Source of the DNA: Owenia fusiformis
Lineage: Eukaryota > Annelida > Polychaeta > Sabellida > Oweniidae
Reading direction: 5' to 3'
Assembly (NCBI GenBank): GCA_903813345.2
Contig: CAIIXF020000011.1
Location: 33,780,166 to 33,844,165, forward strand
DNA: 64,000 nucleotides
A model generated the notes under the pieces. The model ran no database searches. It worked only from the letters and a program-made list of their open reading frames with translations, and was not told where the DNA came from. This document shows, piece by piece, positions 12,509 through 22,794 of the stretch; positions within the stretch are counted from its first letter, which is position 1; each line of letters starts with the position of its first letter. The translations under genes and the position numbers were made by a program.

Positions 12509-13605
12509 GTACCCCACACACAATTTTGTCACCTACTTTGATGTATTGTAGAAAAATATCCAAAGAGAGTTTGCTTATAAAATTTGGCACACTTAAACTT
12601 GAAACATTTTGTGACACTCAAATATTTTTATTTGGAAATTTAAGTAATATTGACGAAAAACAAGCAATTTTAAAATATTCATGTTTTAACAAAATTCAAC
12701 GAAAATTTCCAGTTTCGCAGTTTTAAAGAGAGTTTAAATCATTTTGATAACATTTTGATTACAAACTTATTGCATTACATATGGTTTGTCTGTTCTCTTA
12801 AGATATTGTTACTATGTGTTGGAGATGTTTAACTCCTAAACAGAAATATTATAAGTGTGGTTTTATCATTGTTTAAGAGTGAAGACCCCTTTTAATACTT
12901 TCAATACATGGACAGGTGCATGTTTCATATGATTTGTTGGCTTTAAGTCTAAAAAGGTTTATCAGGGCACCAAAACACATCCCTGCTTGGATTTCTATCC
13001 CATCCTACCACTACAGCATTTCCTACTGTCTCACTCGATTAAAGAGTAGCTCGCATCTCATAAAATCTCAGGAAAATTGTTGTATTTTGTTTAAGACAAT
13101 TAAGGCATTATTAACGGTGAGCTTGCACTCAATTTTTCATTGGCCTACGATTGGGAGGCCTTATTCACCCAATACCTCATATGTGGCCACCGACGGCTTA
13201 CCTTTTGTTGGAAATGATTCACTTGGATTTAACATGTGAACTTTCAGGGGTAACATCATAACATTGTAACATTATAACAGTCACTCCTGCTTGGTTCAGT
13301 TTTGCTTTTACCAGTGGATTATAATGGTGTTTAATAGGATAGGATTGACCAGAATATTCAAATTGTTTTGTAATCAATTTGTTACAAATTGTTTCAAAAT
13401 TTACCTTAATTTAGGTCAAATCTGTAAATGCGTAGCAATTTAGAAACCGAGGTCAAATTGTGGTGAAGTCATATTACCCCAAATAAAAAAATTTGAGTGT
13501 CACAAATTGTTTCAATTTAGTGTATGCCAAATTTCATGAGAAAACTCTTATTGGATATTTTTCTACAACACATCAAAGTAGGCGACAAAATTATGTGTGG
13601 GGTAC
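12509..13605. mobile_element. TA-flanked 1.1-kb foldback element
   Basis: Arms 12509-~12640 and ~13475-13605 are inverted copies (ends GTACCCCACACA; shared CTACTTTGATGT and GTAGAAAAATATCCAA) with about 15% differences by eye. TA lies outside both ends (12507-12508 and 13606-13607). A 107-codon open frame in the middle (12916-13239) has no recognisable motif and could be chance or a remnant of captured sequence. Confidence 0.65.
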
Positions 13606-13986
13606 TATGTTCAACAATATACTATTTTGGCTATATATTCACTTTACTACTTATTAAAGACGGAGTGACAATGAAATATTCTGTTATCCTATACTGGTAA
13701 TGCTTTATACGATTACAAAACAAAAATGCGTTAATTCGTCGTCAAGATATTCATCATGTTCAAGCGTTCCATATAAGGAATACACGACGCGGAACACATA
13801 ATCATAGAGTTCCTGTAAAGCTTGTATTCCAAGGTTTCTAACGGTATATAGAATCCTAATACTTCAACACACTTACAATATCTTAAAAGCACAATTTGTT
13901 TTTACGTGTTGTTACTTTTGTAATTTTTTGATAGTTCCCTGGTGTTACAAGGAGTTCCCCAGGATCTTGCGACGAGTATGTACATT

Positions 13987-15688
13987 CACGAGGGGAAAGA
14001 GTACCCGTGTATATACAACCTACCGCCGAGCAAGACACGCACATACCGCCGAGCAAATGTTTGATAATGTCATCTCGTAGGAAAATGGACAATAAAGGTA
14101 AGATAATGTCACTAACAATTCCTTTGGATGGTTCGAGTTGTTACTAAGATGTTCTAGCAGGCGCAATTGGCCTAGAATTATAGTTGAAATATATTTTTAT
14201 GTCCAAAATAAGAGATAAGGTAAACGTATAATGGTTTTCGATTTGTTTTTCTCATTCATACTCGCTTTAATTGATAATGAGCCATACATAAGACATACTT
14301 GGGTCGGTAAATGGATCTGCATATGCATAATATATTAAGTGTCAAAATATTAGGTCAAAATAGCACTTTTGAACAGCAAAATCTTCACTTAAACTTTGTC
14401 CTAAAAGATCCGAGGTTATCGGACATCGGACCCGATGTGATCGACGAGTAATGTTATAAAGATCCGAAAATATCTTGAGTAAAGGATCTCAGAATCCGAA
14501 CATTACTTGAGTAAAATCTGTTGAGATCCGATTATATCGTCGAGTTTATGACGTGCTGATGAAAAAATAATAAACATACAATCTGCATCATCCATGTGAA
14601 TCATTTTGTTGTGAACAATAAATGAAACTGAAAAAATATGGCTATCACCAGTTACCACTGCACATCGAAACATTGTATTTCAGGTCCTCGGTACAAATGC
14701 TTCCACTGTAGTTATAAATCACACGAGATGGATGACTTTGTGGTCCACTTCAGTCAGCACCATCCATTACTAAGTATTAAAGTTAATGTGCCTGAGTTAA
14801 ATGGCAAAAAAATGGATTTACAATGTTTTTGACTATGGTATTGTATTATCAAAGAAAGATCACGGTAATTTTCGTTTCGAGGATATGAAGCTTGTGAAGC
14901 TTGGGATTCTTCAAGTTGTGTTCTTTGAGTAGAATGGCGCTTGCAATGCAGAATTAAATGTTTTTGGGTTGCACTCTTACCATAGACACATAGGAAATTA
15001 TGGTGATTCAAGTGTAAGCATGAATTTAATGTTTTAAAGAACTTTGCCGGAAACAGACGTTGACGTATAGTGCTGCGGGAATTATATCATATTATATTAT
15101 ATCCCGGTGCCAGGAGTATATGATAAATAAAAAGGGGTCCATAAAAAGGAATATTTGTGATATCGTCATGATATTATATGCTCATTCGAAAGCTTACTCA
15201 CTACCTCATCGGGTTCTACTCACGGTATAGTCGGAATAGCTCGGTGGTAGCTTCGGGTCCTATATAATCGTACTCGTGACATAATCGGGTCTTTCATTTT
15301 CAACTTTCACCGGTGATTTCAATGATATGCAATGTATGGCAGTGAAATAAATATGATACATTTACACCTATTGTATCTTTGAATCGAATGAAGTAAAGAC
15401 AGCCATGGTTGTTACTTATTCAAGATGTAAATCATCATTCAAATATTTAAAAGTTGAATTTAGCGATTGGATAGTAAACATTGCGCTAAGTACTCATTAT
15501 TTTGCAAACATGAGTGCCTGGAACAATAACTTTATCAGTTACACACAATTCTGTGTTTTATCTGTTTCTCATATTGAGAAATTCAAGATATAAACAAAAG
15601 TTTATAACTCACTCCCTACATTTTCAGACATCTTCGGGTCTTTGCTCGGCGGTAGGTTGTCTATACACGGGTACTCTTTCCCCTCGTG
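13987..15688 (+). mobile_element. DNA transposon copy 1 (CACGAGGGG ends) with C2H2 zinc-finger frame
   Basis: Terminal inverted repeats of about 47-50 bp: CACGAGGGGAAAGAGTACCC at the left and its complement at the right, followed inward by TACCGCCGAGCAA, which occurs twice at the left end. A 6-bp direct repeat TACATT flanks the element exactly (13981-13986 and 15689-15694), so this is a well-preserved insertion. An inverted relative lies at 54247-56628. Compared with it, copy 1 lacks a 695-bp segment. The ends start with CAC, but I could not place the family; 5-6-bp duplications and these ends do not decide between known superfamilies. Confidence 0.85.
14638..14926 (+). pseudogene. Transposon-encoded C2H2 zinc-finger protein fragment, frameshifted (copy 1)
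   Basis: The frame opening at 14638 has a leading Cys pair (YHCTSKHC) and then a textbook C2H2 finger, C-x2-C-x12-H-x3-H, with the usual aromatic residue two before the first Cys (YKCFHC...FVVHFSQHH, about residues 19-41). The peptide matches the other copy through this region. The frame then meets an A-run (seven A here) and ends after a few codons. In the adjacent frame a coherent sequence continues (KWIYNVFDYGIVLSKKDHG and onward) to a TAG near 14926, and beyond that TAG the same frame stays open a further ~35 codons. Probably a DNA-binding exon or N-terminal part of a degraded transposase. An antisense open frame over the same bases (14754-15011) is judged a shadow. Confidence 0.6.
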
Positions 15689-16422
15689 TACATTTATCTT
15701 TAAGACCCATATATTCTGGCTCATTCTGGTGTGAATTTAGCTTATTGTCATACAAGTACATGAATTCTGGTTGTAAAAGCGATCGACATACACGAGCTCA
15801 AGTTCGTAAATTAACATTCACGAGAAGTCGTTTGTTAAAACGAAAGGAGATTTCTTACAAGTTAACAGACACCTGAAATGAATTATTACAAAATGAGACA
15901 CTTGCAATTGACATGCGGATAAAGCGTTTGGCTTCTAGGATTTCAAGTCACGTATGTTTTACGTCCAAATAATAGGAATTGTATGAATGTAATTTCTGTT
16001 TATTTATCTAGTTGTAATTGAGAATATTGATGCAACGGGATAATATTACGCTTGGGAAATCACAGCATTGTGTCACTTAAATCGACATCACTGTACAGAA
16101 TCTCGAGGCATGAGAAGCTTTACCAGAACATCCTGACAACGCATGAATAGATCTGTTGTCGAATAATCACTGGTGAGTTTTCGGAGAGACTAACGGTCGT
16201 TACCTTCTCTTTCAAAATGTCGGACGGTACATGTACATCAATTTAGATACTTTTTATTTTCATCGAAGTAAACCAGAAAACGAAGATCCTCCTTTAGTAA
16301 ATAGGTTCAACATTTTGAAAAAATGTTGACATGGGGTCCTTATTCATAATGTTTCTGTTATTGATGTTTTTATTATCCTTGAGAATTTCGTTTAAAGATA
16401 TAACAGATTTTCTCTGGCTATA
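15689..16422. other. Gene-free stretch, nothing recognised
   Basis: Anonymous DNA right of the transposon. The only oddity is an 18-bp sequence GGTGTGAATTTAGCTTA(T) near 15729 that also occurs near 8264, about 7.5 kb to the left on the same strand. Confidence 0.4.
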
Positions 16423-16545
16423 GGGGTTGAGTTTTACTGGGGTTGAGTTTTACAGGGTTGAGTTGACTTGGGGTTGAGTTTTACTGGGGTTGACTTGACT
16501 TGGGGTTGAGTTGACTTGGGGTTGAGTTGGACTGGGTTGAGATGA
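16423..16545 (+). repeat. G-rich minisatellite, GGGGTTGAGTT(GACTT) units
   Basis: Seven or eight tandem variants of a 15-20-bp unit, each with a run of three or four G followed by TTGAGTT and then TTACT or GACTT. Evenly spaced G-runs make it a candidate G-quadruplex-forming tract. No coding reading is proposed. Confidence 0.85.
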
Positions 16546-16959
16546 CCTGTCACCCCTTGAAATATATGAACGGCATGCTATCCTTATACTTGTAGAACTT
16601 AATGTGACTGTCATTCACCATTTATTAAAACAGTAAAAAAATGTGCAGCAATGGTGACAAAATGTTTCTAGTTTCCCGTTGAATATCGAGTCTATCATTT
16701 GTTTTAATGCATAATCATATATTATTTGTTGTACTTTTATGAATTTATGTTTTTCTTTTGATCTTTCTATGCCCCTGTCAGAAACAGATACACCATTCCT
16801 TTTAGCGTTGGCCATTGTCTACAATCGCATTAGCTCATGTTACTTTGAGTGCAGAGAGAAAGGTTATATAACACGCAAACCAGTCATTAATAGATGACTA
16901 CTTCTCCCTTATAACCTCAGACCTAAAAGGGGATAAGCCCCCAGCGTTCTGTCTTCGTG

Positions 16960-17153
16960 TAAGAATGGAGCTCTATTTTATTGGCTTATCACTGAAATAC
17001 GTCACACCATATCAACATCGCTGATTGGTCGAAATACAATTACTGATCACGCAGAAAACAGAAACAAAATGGCGGTTCAAAAATGTGTAGTATTCAAATA
17101 ATAGATCGTGAAAACATTGCAACAAATTAATATGGTGGACAGAATAGGTAAGT
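16960..17153 (+). promoter_or_regulatory. Possible promoter and first splice donor of an unrecognised gene
   Basis: A compact cluster of promoter-type motifs: two inverted CCAAT boxes (ATTGG at 16978 and 17022), a CRE-like TACGTCAC (16996-17003) and a YY1-like AAAATGGCGG (17067-17076). An ATG at 17132 is followed by a consensus splice donor AG|GTAAGT (break at 17147/17148). The first 13 bp around the ATG recur inverted at 17682-17694. No downstream coding exon could be identified, so this may be a chance cluster. Confidence 0.25.
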
Positions 17154-18300
17154 ATTTGTGTTCAACTATGAACTATGGCTAATACCCTCCTTCTCTCAGA
17201 ACTATTATGTTTAACAGTTTGATTAATCTAAGGTCTCCATAAAGCTTTTTATAAGCAAGATGACATCGGGATACACCAGTTCTAAGTGTATAAATGTGTG
17301 TTTGATTTAAGGAACGATAACATTTTGTTCGCTGCTTCAAGATGATAGCTTTGGAGAAAGAAGTTGGAATACCAATGAGAGCCGATTGTCCTCCTCCTTT
17401 GAAAACAAGACGACCGTACGGCATTTAAGTGTTTGTTTCATGTTAACACTCATCAATAATCATATCTGCACAGATGAAGGCAAGATTGTTTTGTAGTAAG
17501 ATCAGTAGCTCATTAAGTATATGACTGTATTGAGCTTCTGATCCTACAATACAAAAGTATTTTACCAGCATATATGAATATCTAGGCCAGAACGGCCACA
17601 GATCTAGAGCACGGTTGAGAACAAATGAGACAAAGGTTTTCACGATAAAAGTGTTAAAGGTTTATCCTTTTCGAACGGATTTGTCCACCATATTGGATGA
17701 CACTAACTCAAGTTACATATCGTGTCATCCTGCTATGGACCACAGATAAACGATGTGATATTTCAACGGAAATTTTGCCACCAAGTCCACCAATCGAATT
17801 GAAAATAAAATAAACGTTTTTGGTTCAGTTTTCTAAAAGATTCTTATCCAACCCTTTATATACGATAGATGATGTTTGTGACTGATTCCCATTATTCTTC
17901 AGTGTCCTTGGTGGAACCACCCATTGTTACTGAGCCAATGCACGAATTACACTGGTGAAATCAAGACTCGCGATCGACTCAGAATATATTTGTCATCTGA
18001 CCTGATATTGTGAAAAACAAAAGACTTGAACTCAAATGAAGCTTGTTTTCTTATGTAGACTTAAGGTAATGAGAGGACAAATCTGAACAAATTGACATGA
18101 TCTGCAACCAGGACGACACTGATTGTCTCATTATTTTGATCACTTCTACAACAAAAACAGACATTTTGTCATGTTCAACTTTATTAAGGTTATTCAGACT
18201 GTTCAATAATTACATTGTTTCCACCGCTTGTTATACGGTGTATGAAAAAAAACATCCTTCTTCAAAGGACTTTATTTATGCTTAAATATACTTGTTAAAT
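17154..18300. other. Gene-free stretch, nothing recognised
   Basis: Short open frames on both strands (17179-17424 minus, 17443-17643 minus, 18097-18285 plus) have no family motif. The only structure is the inverted 13-bp match (17129-17141 against 17682-17694). Confidence 0.4.
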
Positions 18301-18439
18301 ACCCTTGCAGCAAGGATGGGAAAGGATCCGATAACATCGTCACAATTGATTCGATGCCGTCTGGATTTTTGAAAAAAAAATTGTAAAAAAAATTTGAAAA
18401 AATTGAAAACTCTCCTGGATATAGGACGAAGTCAGTGAA

Positions 18440-19150
18440 GAACAGTCGGTTTTGAAATGGGGCTTATCCCTCGGGAGATATGCATATCTACCTCTGGATT
18501 AATCCCATATCCAAATCCTCCCAGTGCATAACCCTTATCTATCCCATACTTGGTTGAAGTACAAAAAGCAGGTTTGTATTATTTTCATCAGGGGACAGGA
18601 TATGAGTGTTATGTTATTGAAGGTTTTGGATATTGGGTATATATCCTGAGGGTAATATAGATATCTTATGGAGTGTCCGAGGTGAGATGTCATATTTATC
18701 TAGGGATATACCCCATATCCAACACCGAGCATCGCATAATGATAAATTTAAGCATCTCATTGATTATCACTGAGACCTTTCTCCTTCAGAGATATCTGTT
18801 TATTTTGCTAATGCAACCTATCTTCGTTTCGTGAACTTTATACCAGTGGGAATGCCATAGTTTTTCTTCCTGGGGGACCTAAATGCAGTTTCGCTATAGC
18901 GAACTATCCTGACGGATTTGACTGTTTCGTCTACACTGAACAAAAACGTCTCCATGGGAATGTTTAACGGGAGATAATGTACACTTCGGGACATATGTCC
19001 CGTTTCGCCAATATATCGATTCTACATGTATATACCGTTGTTATGTACCCTAAACCTCACTTGTCATAGGATAAATATAGATTATCATATATGAGGTTCA
19101 GGATATGGAACTATCCCGATACTAATATGACATCTGCCCCGAGTGGCTTG
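18440..19150. repeat. Dispersed repeat, copy A (imperfect foldback)
   Basis: The block 18461-18555 (TCCCTCGGGAGATATGCATA..., then CCTCCCAGTGCATAACCC) is inverted, imperfectly, at 18590-18670. The same block occurs in recognisable form at 21525-21610 (CCTCCCAGTTCATAACCC). A related CTCGAGGGATC/CCCGAGGGAAATA segment and a CCTCACT..CATAG.A segment occur at 30060-30375, matching the one near 19045 here. Ends and class are unclear. Confidence 0.45.
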
Positions 19151-19610
19151 GGGCTATAGAAATTGAGAACTAGTTTTGACAAAAATAACGTTGCGCACTT
19201 GTAATGTTGTCAAGGGATATATACAGATTGGAGAATGGAGGATGGGAATGTATGCTGTTAATATGTCAAGTAGGTAAATAATACAATTGAGCAACTATTC
19301 CCCAGAAGTCACAACTCTATATGTTCAAGTTCTCTTAAAACGTGAAGCTTGACCCCCTATTCATTCCATATCAACACTTAATTTTTAGCAATCAATACTG
19401 AATAGAATACTGTTATCAAAAAGTAGTTCTGGGTCCAAAAGTGGATTATTTGTTATATAGCCGTGAGTATAACAAATTTAACTTGACATGACCTTCAGTC
19501 AACCTGAAAAATAACCGAATAGCCATACCCCAAATAGGCTCAGTATTTATGAGAATGGTATATTACTAGTAAACAATCAAATAATGCTCTCCGGAACAAC
19601 GCTGTTTTAA

Positions 19611-20362
19611 GGTGCTATGGAAGTTAACAGGAAATGACGAAACAGGAAGTGACAATTTTTTTGCATTTTTAGACATTTTTTGAACAAAGATAACAGAGTT
19701 CTGGTTTGACCTCCAGTCGATTTAACTATTTCCACATATCATTTACATGACCAGGATCACAATGTGCATGGTCAGAATGACCATAAACATGATGAAATAA
19801 CCTTTTTAGCCCTTTGAAAGTGTGACTGAAAAAAAGCTAAAAGAAGGAGCGAGGGAAGGTCACTGAACAGAATCTTTTGAATTTTTCAGAAAATGTGCCC
19901 AATATAATGCTCTAACTGATACAATCATTGAAATTTTAGAAAATTGACTTAAACAGAAATGGCGGTCATAAAAAGGAAAATAGATCGCTTTTTAAATGTT
20001 TTTTCATTTTTTTTCTTTTTCTATAAATGATATCAAATTTTCAAAGATTGTATTATTTAGAGCAATATATTGGGCACATTTTCTGAAAAACTCAAAAGAT
20101 TCTGTTCAGTGACCTTTCCTACCTCCTACTTTTAGCTATTTTTCAGTCACATTTTCAGAGGGCTGAAAAGGTTATTTCATCATGTTTAGGGTCATTTTGA
20201 CCATGGACATTGTGATCCTGGACCTGTAAATGGTATTTGGAACTAGTTGAATTGACTGGAGGTCAAAACAGAACTCTGTTATCTTTATTCAAAAAATGTC
20301 TAAAAATGCAAAAAAAATTGTCACTTCCTGTTTTGCCATTTCCTGTTAACTTCCATAGCACC
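19611..20362. mobile_element. TTAA-flanked 752-bp foldback MITE (piggyBac/Kolobok-type target site)
   Basis: An almost full-length palindrome: ends GGTGCTATGGAAGTTAACAG and its complement, arms of about 350 bp, short AT-rich loop near 19960-20010. TTAA stands immediately outside both ends (19607-19610 and 20363-20366), the duplication typical of piggyBac and Kolobok elements. No transposase frame, so non-autonomous. Confidence 0.88.
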
Positions 20363-20472
20363 TTAACCCATCACCGGTGAATTCTGAAGCAATAAACATT
20401 AGCTGAATTGCCCAATCAGGCAAACAGCATTTTTTGGGCAAACGGCATTTTTTCTGGTTATGGTGACATTAA

Positions 20473-21021
20473 AGGCGCAATACCGGAAATCGGGAATAAT
20501 TTCTTAGAAAAACTTCAAAATAAATCGTTGGTGCCTCAAACCTGCCCCTAAGAATGGCTACGACGTGAACTTACTTTTGTCAAAATACCGGAGCCTGAAA
20601 AAAATCACTCACCTAGATATCAACGAAAGAAGTTACAGTTTCGTTCGACTGCGAGAGCAAAATTGAAGCTGAGCTAAACGGTTTTCGTTTGTCGTAAAAT
20701 TGACCTCATTTAACCGCGCCATCTCGTGAATGAATCATTGTTTCATGTCATATGATTCGTTGTTTTGTGTCACGTGACTTACCTTTAGACCTTTTGCCGC
20801 CTATCGTAAGTTAATCGAATTAAAATGAAATTTTTCGATCCAAGAAGAAAATTTGCACAAAAATTATTAACTCCGCTTGACATAATCTTTGTCACTCTAT
20901 CGTCTTCTTGATGAGGCACATCGGAACTTGGGATTAATAGCCATTCAACCAAGCCACAAAAAGTATGTATATTAGTTGTTCAACATGTTCAATTGTGTTA
21001 ATATTTCCCGGAACTCGGCCT
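20473..21021. mobile_element. TTAA-flanked 549-bp element with short imperfect inverted ends
   Basis: The left end AGGCGCAATACCGGAAAT and right end ATTTCCCGGAACTCGGCCT are imperfect complements over ~19 bp. TTAA occurs at both edges (20469-20472 and 21022-21025). The interior is somewhat richer in CpG than its surroundings and has a CACGTGAC E-box-like site (about 20780) but no open frame of note. It sits 110 bp from the previous TTAA element. Confidence 0.6.
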
Positions 21022-21025
21022 TTAA

Positions 21026-22794
21026 TCATAGAAATAACAAGATCACATCAGCTTGATTTGGTGATGTATTTTGGTTATCAGTTGATCTAACCATTCACAA
21101 TTTCCGTATTTTATCCGAACACTTTTTATTGCCATTACGTGTAGAAGGCATAGGTTCGATGCAATAAATAATTCTTCAAAAGCATCAAGGCACGTGTTTG
21201 TCTAATCATCAAACATACAGTACATAATAACATTTCATTGAAATGAGAAGCAACGTAAATATCTCAAGTTGTCATAGTCTTTTGATACGAGAAACTCCTA
21301 TTCAGCATTTCCTTGAGTCAATGATGTAGTAAAATTATAGCGTTCAGGTGTTTGGAACTTACTGGAAATTGGAATAATGAGCTTCAAAGGTGCAGAAGCA
21401 TATACGATAAATCTATTGGAGCCCAGGAGCATGCTAACACGTTTTCAATACATGCGTATTATTTCAAACGTCATCAGGTATGGAATACAACCGTTATGCA
21501 CGGTCGGATTGGATACAGGGAATATCCTCGGGAAGATATATTGTATATCCTTCAGGATATTCCCTGTAACCAAAACCTCCCAGTTCATAACCCCTATATA
21601 TCCGGCATGTTTACCAACACAATATACGCTTGTTATTTCACATCAAGATAAAGAAATGTGTAAGGAACATGTTTTCATCGATTAAAACATACAACGACGT
21701 GTGGAATTTGGAAACTAGCCGGTAACAATTCGAAAAATTAGAGTCTTGGGTTTTCCTTACCTCCATCCAAGGTCACTATATCGTCGCCTTCATCCAAAGA
21801 TGTAAAGATTACTGCTGTATACAGGTCATGTCGTAATCACAAAATTTGAAATCAAATGTTCGCCATTTTTCCATATCACCATTTCAATTGCGAGTTTTGG
21901 TCTAATTACCTCACCAAAAATTCCAAAACACACATGAAGTGATCAATGTATTAGTTCACATCTTCTGGATCGCTAACTTAGAATTTACAGCCACTTACTA
22001 TTGACGTTAACGACATTTCGTCCAGTTTTCGAATATCGCCATTTTTCTTGGAGCCGTTTGTTTTAATTTTAGACAAAAACCTGACGAAATCATGCAATAT
22101 CTCATTAAGGAGCCTAGCCAGTTCCATTTCAATTAATGAAATATTAACATGACGGTTTTTAGAATATCATTTAGATTTATTGAACCCCGACTAGAAATTT
22201 TACAATACTTCACGGTGTTCCAGATGGAATTACTTCTAGCCAAGAATTGGCTAGAGACTCGAGTAAGGTTTCCTCCTCTTCTCTAACCAAGAGGAAGTGA
22301 AGCCCCAGATCTTTAGAGACAGCAGCCATAATTACGCACCTTGATGTGAAATTTAGAAATGAAAATAATATTATTCGAAACGTATTTCTAAAATTTTAAA
22401 GCCGCCATTGATGGCGTCATTCATTTGTCGATTTTTGACCAATAGCAGATCTATGTCAACTCAATACTGCCTCTACATCTCTTCCGTTTTCCAGGTAAAA
22501 GGCGAATATTCTTCAAGAATTGTGAGTCTTATTGACCTTACACAAACACAGGGTTTATTTTAGATGTTTTTATTTACCCAGTGATTGAACCGGTTAATCA
22601 ATTCATAGAGAAACGATTCCAAATAAATGCTGGTGTTCTATTGGAAGCACATAGCCTTGAGGAATTTATTTCTGGATACAGAGTCTCTCATCATTCACTT
22701 AGCAATGGGCATTTTGCAATAATGGAGTTAATGGCTAACATGTTACTCTTTCCCACATGAATTTGCAAATTTTTGCTTTCTGTAAAAGGTTATA
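21026..22794. other. Gene-free stretch with one copy of a dispersed repeat
   Basis: 21480-21660 holds dispersed-repeat copy B (see 18440-19150). Two overlapping open frames there (21352-21651 and 21377-21685) are in different frames of the same repeat DNA and carry no motif. Nothing else recognised. Confidence 0.4.

Larger units (their letters stand above)
8352..13978. mobile_element. 5.6-kb unit bounded by a 24-bp perfect inverted repeat; composite of nested palindromes
   Basis: The sequence TACTCGTCGCAAGATCCTGG plus GGAA at 8352-8375 recurs exactly, inverted, at 13955-13978. If the TA is read as target site, the element would be CTCGTCGC...GCGACGAG between TA dinucleotides. Inside lie a 3.3-kb palindrome (8845-12147) and a TA-flanked foldback (12509-13605). 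No transposase is visible. The boundary match is clear; whether the whole interval moved as one element is inference. It abuts the zinc-finger transposon at 13987. Confidence 0.55.

Noticed and set aside
12916-13239. 107-codon frame inside a foldback element
   Set aside because: No motif and no neighbouring coding signal; kept only as a note in the element entry.
14754-15011. Antisense frame in the zinc-finger transposon, conserved in copy 2 (55599-55820)
   Set aside because: Conservation is explained by overlap with the sense zinc-finger frame, which has a canonical C2H2 pattern; the antisense peptide has none.
13987-15688. Assignment of the CACGAGGGG transposon to Transib/RAG-like or CACTA elements because its ends start with CAC
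   Set aside because: The following end bases and the 5-6-bp duplication do not match those families well enough, and no catalytic core is visible.
8264-15746. 18-bp GGTGTGAATTTAGCTTA match at ~8264 and ~15729 as a giant target duplication or exon duplication
   Set aside because: Flanks do not match and positions do not coincide with any element edge; could be chance or a small dispersed repeat.
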